Shown in pieces: positions 43,001-44,190 of a stretch of 44,190 bases of DNA. The position numbers and the translations under genes are program-made. The notes beneath the pieces are model-generated. The model searched no databases, had not been told where the DNA came from, and was given only the letters and a program-made list of their open reading frames with translations. The DNA is from Candidatus Kuenenia hertensis. Its GTDB lineage: Bacteria; Planctomycetota; Brocadiia; Brocadiales; Brocadiaceae. Where the stretch lies: positions 1 to 44,190 of the forward strand of contig SOET01000036.1 of the NCBI GenBank assembly GCA_021646465.1. Reading direction: 5' to 3'. Position 1 is the stretch's first letter. Each line of letters opens with the position of its first letter.

Positions 43001-43755
43001 AGATAAACCTGAATGTGCGGCGTAAGATAGGTGTCTACAACCGTAGTCTGCCCGCGTGGAATAATCCTTACCATAGGCATTACCTGTGAAGAAAGCGAGA
43101 TGTGGGCAAATCCCAATGTTTTGGCGATCTCTGCCACCTGCACCTCATGCTTCGGGAAGTTGTATCCATGCATAAAAACAATGGCAAGGCTGTTAATCCC
43201 CTTTTTTTTAATCGTAAGGAGCACGTCCTTAACCTTTTCCAGATCAGGCGCCGCCAGTATCTCATAGTATTCATTTGAAATTCCCCGCTCAACGGCTTGA
43301 TTATGTAACCGTTTTTTCACAGGCAACACCCGTTCATCCACTTCAACAACGGTCTCATATAACAATTCCGGTTTTCGGATATTCAGCTCAAATATTTTTG
43401 GCCGTGTCTGATTGCCGATTTGCAATAAATCACGAAACCCTTTTGTAATTACCAGCGCTACTCTTTCTCCTTTTCGCTCCAGGAGTGCGTTTGTGGCTAT
43501 CGTTGTCCCCATGCGAATCCAATCGATATATTCCGGATTTATCTTTTCGCCGGAAACCGGTTTACCGGTAACTTTTCCGATAATCCTGCGAATACCTTCG
43601 ATGGCAGGATCCTCGTAATTCTGTGGATCTTTCGAAAGCAATTTTTCAATATAAAAATCTTCCTTGCCGGGAATTTCGGCATAGATATCCGTAAAAGTCC
43701 CCCCTCTGTCGATGGCAAAACGGATTCGTGGTATGTCTTTTTGCATAGTTAGCAT
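40042..43755 (-). CDS. 5-oxoprolinase-type hydantoinase A/B fusion
   Basis: This 1237-aa fused HyuA-HyuB protein is most like ATP-dependent 5-oxoprolinase, which opens 5-oxo-L-proline to glutamate. The HyuA half (about 10-690) has the acetate-kinase-like [34 protein letters not shown] and [13 protein letters not shown]. The HyuB half (from about 715) has [20 protein letters not shown]-like and [20 protein letters not shown] segments, where the His residues and Asp are typical. The related acetone and acetophenone carboxylases usually have separate subunits, so the fusion favours oxoprolinase. The start is ATG at 43755 or 43746. It leads the long minus-strand run. Confidence 0.88.
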   Translation of the reverse strand: [1237 protein letters not shown]

Positions 43756-44190
43756 TTATGGATAAAAAGTGTTATGAATCAAATAATGACGAGATTATTA
43801 TAGTATTTTTATCTTCTTACTAAAGGAAAATAATAGCAATGAAATTCCTTAATACGAATAAGAACAAAGAGTTAAAACACCTTCGCCTATATCCCCTATG
43901 CTTCGTGCAATATTACCCGGTACTTTATTCATAAATAGCCATTTTTAATATTGCTTTTGTTTAAATATTAAGCTTAAATCATCTAAAATGAGTTCTTGAT
44001 ACAGACCTGCCCCGCAAGTGCCGTTATCCGGATTTTTAATGTACATTTTATCAATCGTATAATTCAGTATTTAACAAAATAGATTCCAAGATAAAACCAT
44101 CTCTTTGCTTGCGGGCTTAAAACTTTGCGCCCTTGGCTTGTGCCGTGAAGTTAAGAAATGCCGAAGTTTCTTAACCTGCTGTAATAAAGA
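43756..44190. other. Gene-free right end of the window
   Basis: No frame of gene quality is seen in these 435 nt. On the minus strand TATAAT (43802-43797) could be the -10 box for the oxoprolinase gene, but the -35 is poor. A hairpin GTTAAGAAA/TTTCTTAAC (44150-44175) belongs to the AGAAAC/GTTTCT hairpin family of 17845. Confidence 0.45.
44150..44175. repeat. 9-bp hairpin
   Basis: GTTAAGAAA and TTTCTTAAC pair perfectly around an 8-nt loop (TGCCGAAG). A related form is at 17845-17860. It lies far from any stop codon in view. Confidence 0.5.

Overview
The window is a bacterial chromosome segment of roughly 40% G+C with long, mostly intact genes on both strands. No rRNA, tRNA or CRISPR array was seen. 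Gene content (futalosine-type menaquinone synthesis, a Na+-pump decarboxylase, B12-dependent radical SAM enzymes, many exported TPR or coiled-coil proteins, a YdbH-type envelope bridge) and the families of short palindromic repeats fit a Gram-negative-type, mostly anaerobic bacterium. My best guess is an anammox planctomycete (Brocadiales, Kuenenia-like). That is inference from familiarity, not proof.

Layout. 0.2-6.3 kb (+): mqnE, an old-yellow-enzyme/FadH-type flavoprotein, an MBL-fold hydrolase, then a three-gene Na+-pump decarboxylase set (small membrane subunit, biotin carrier, beta subunit) that lacks its carboxyltransferase subunit. 6.4-14.4 kb (mostly +): two B12-binding radical SAM enzymes, a site-2 protease, a DUF362 ferredoxin protein and MgtE; a convergent flavin reductase and a decayed or duplicated small gene also lie here. 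14.5-17.6 kb (+): five unassigned genes, four of them for exported or membrane proteins rich in TPRs, coiled coil and acidic tails. 17.6-17.9 kb: a cluster of DNA hairpins.

18.0-24.4 kb: a secreted protein (-), a Tat-signal AmmeMemoRadiSam enzyme (-), a parvulin (+), a lipoprotein (-), a PAS protein (-), a small exported Cna-B-like protein with a strong promoter and terminator (-), and a lectin-like exported protein coupled to an FmdE-like protein (-). 24.5-28.0 kb: acsA (-), a PPC-domain protein (+) and leucine dehydrogenase (+). 28.0-30.5 kb: a 2.4-kb inserted or duplicated segment bounded by an 87-bp perfect direct repeat that includes the 3' end of the leucine dehydrogenase gene. It carries a transposase remnant and a VanZ/LamG membrane protein.

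30.5-43.8 kb (-): one long co-directional run, read from right to left: 5-oxoprolinase, pyruvate carboxylase, YdbH, YnbE, YdbL, phosphoglycolate phosphatase and a subtilase. Linked themes are carboxylation/decarboxylation of C3-C4 acids (PYC, Na+ decarboxylase, AcsA) and envelope traffic (YdbH-YnbE-YdbL, parvulin, lipoproteins). The most interesting points are the bounded insertion at 28.0-30.5 kb, the alpha-less decarboxylase, the unassigned envelope cluster at 14.5-17.6 kb, the Tat-tagged radical SAM enzyme, the subtilase with Glu in place of His, and a regulator-like palindrome at 8.8 kb.
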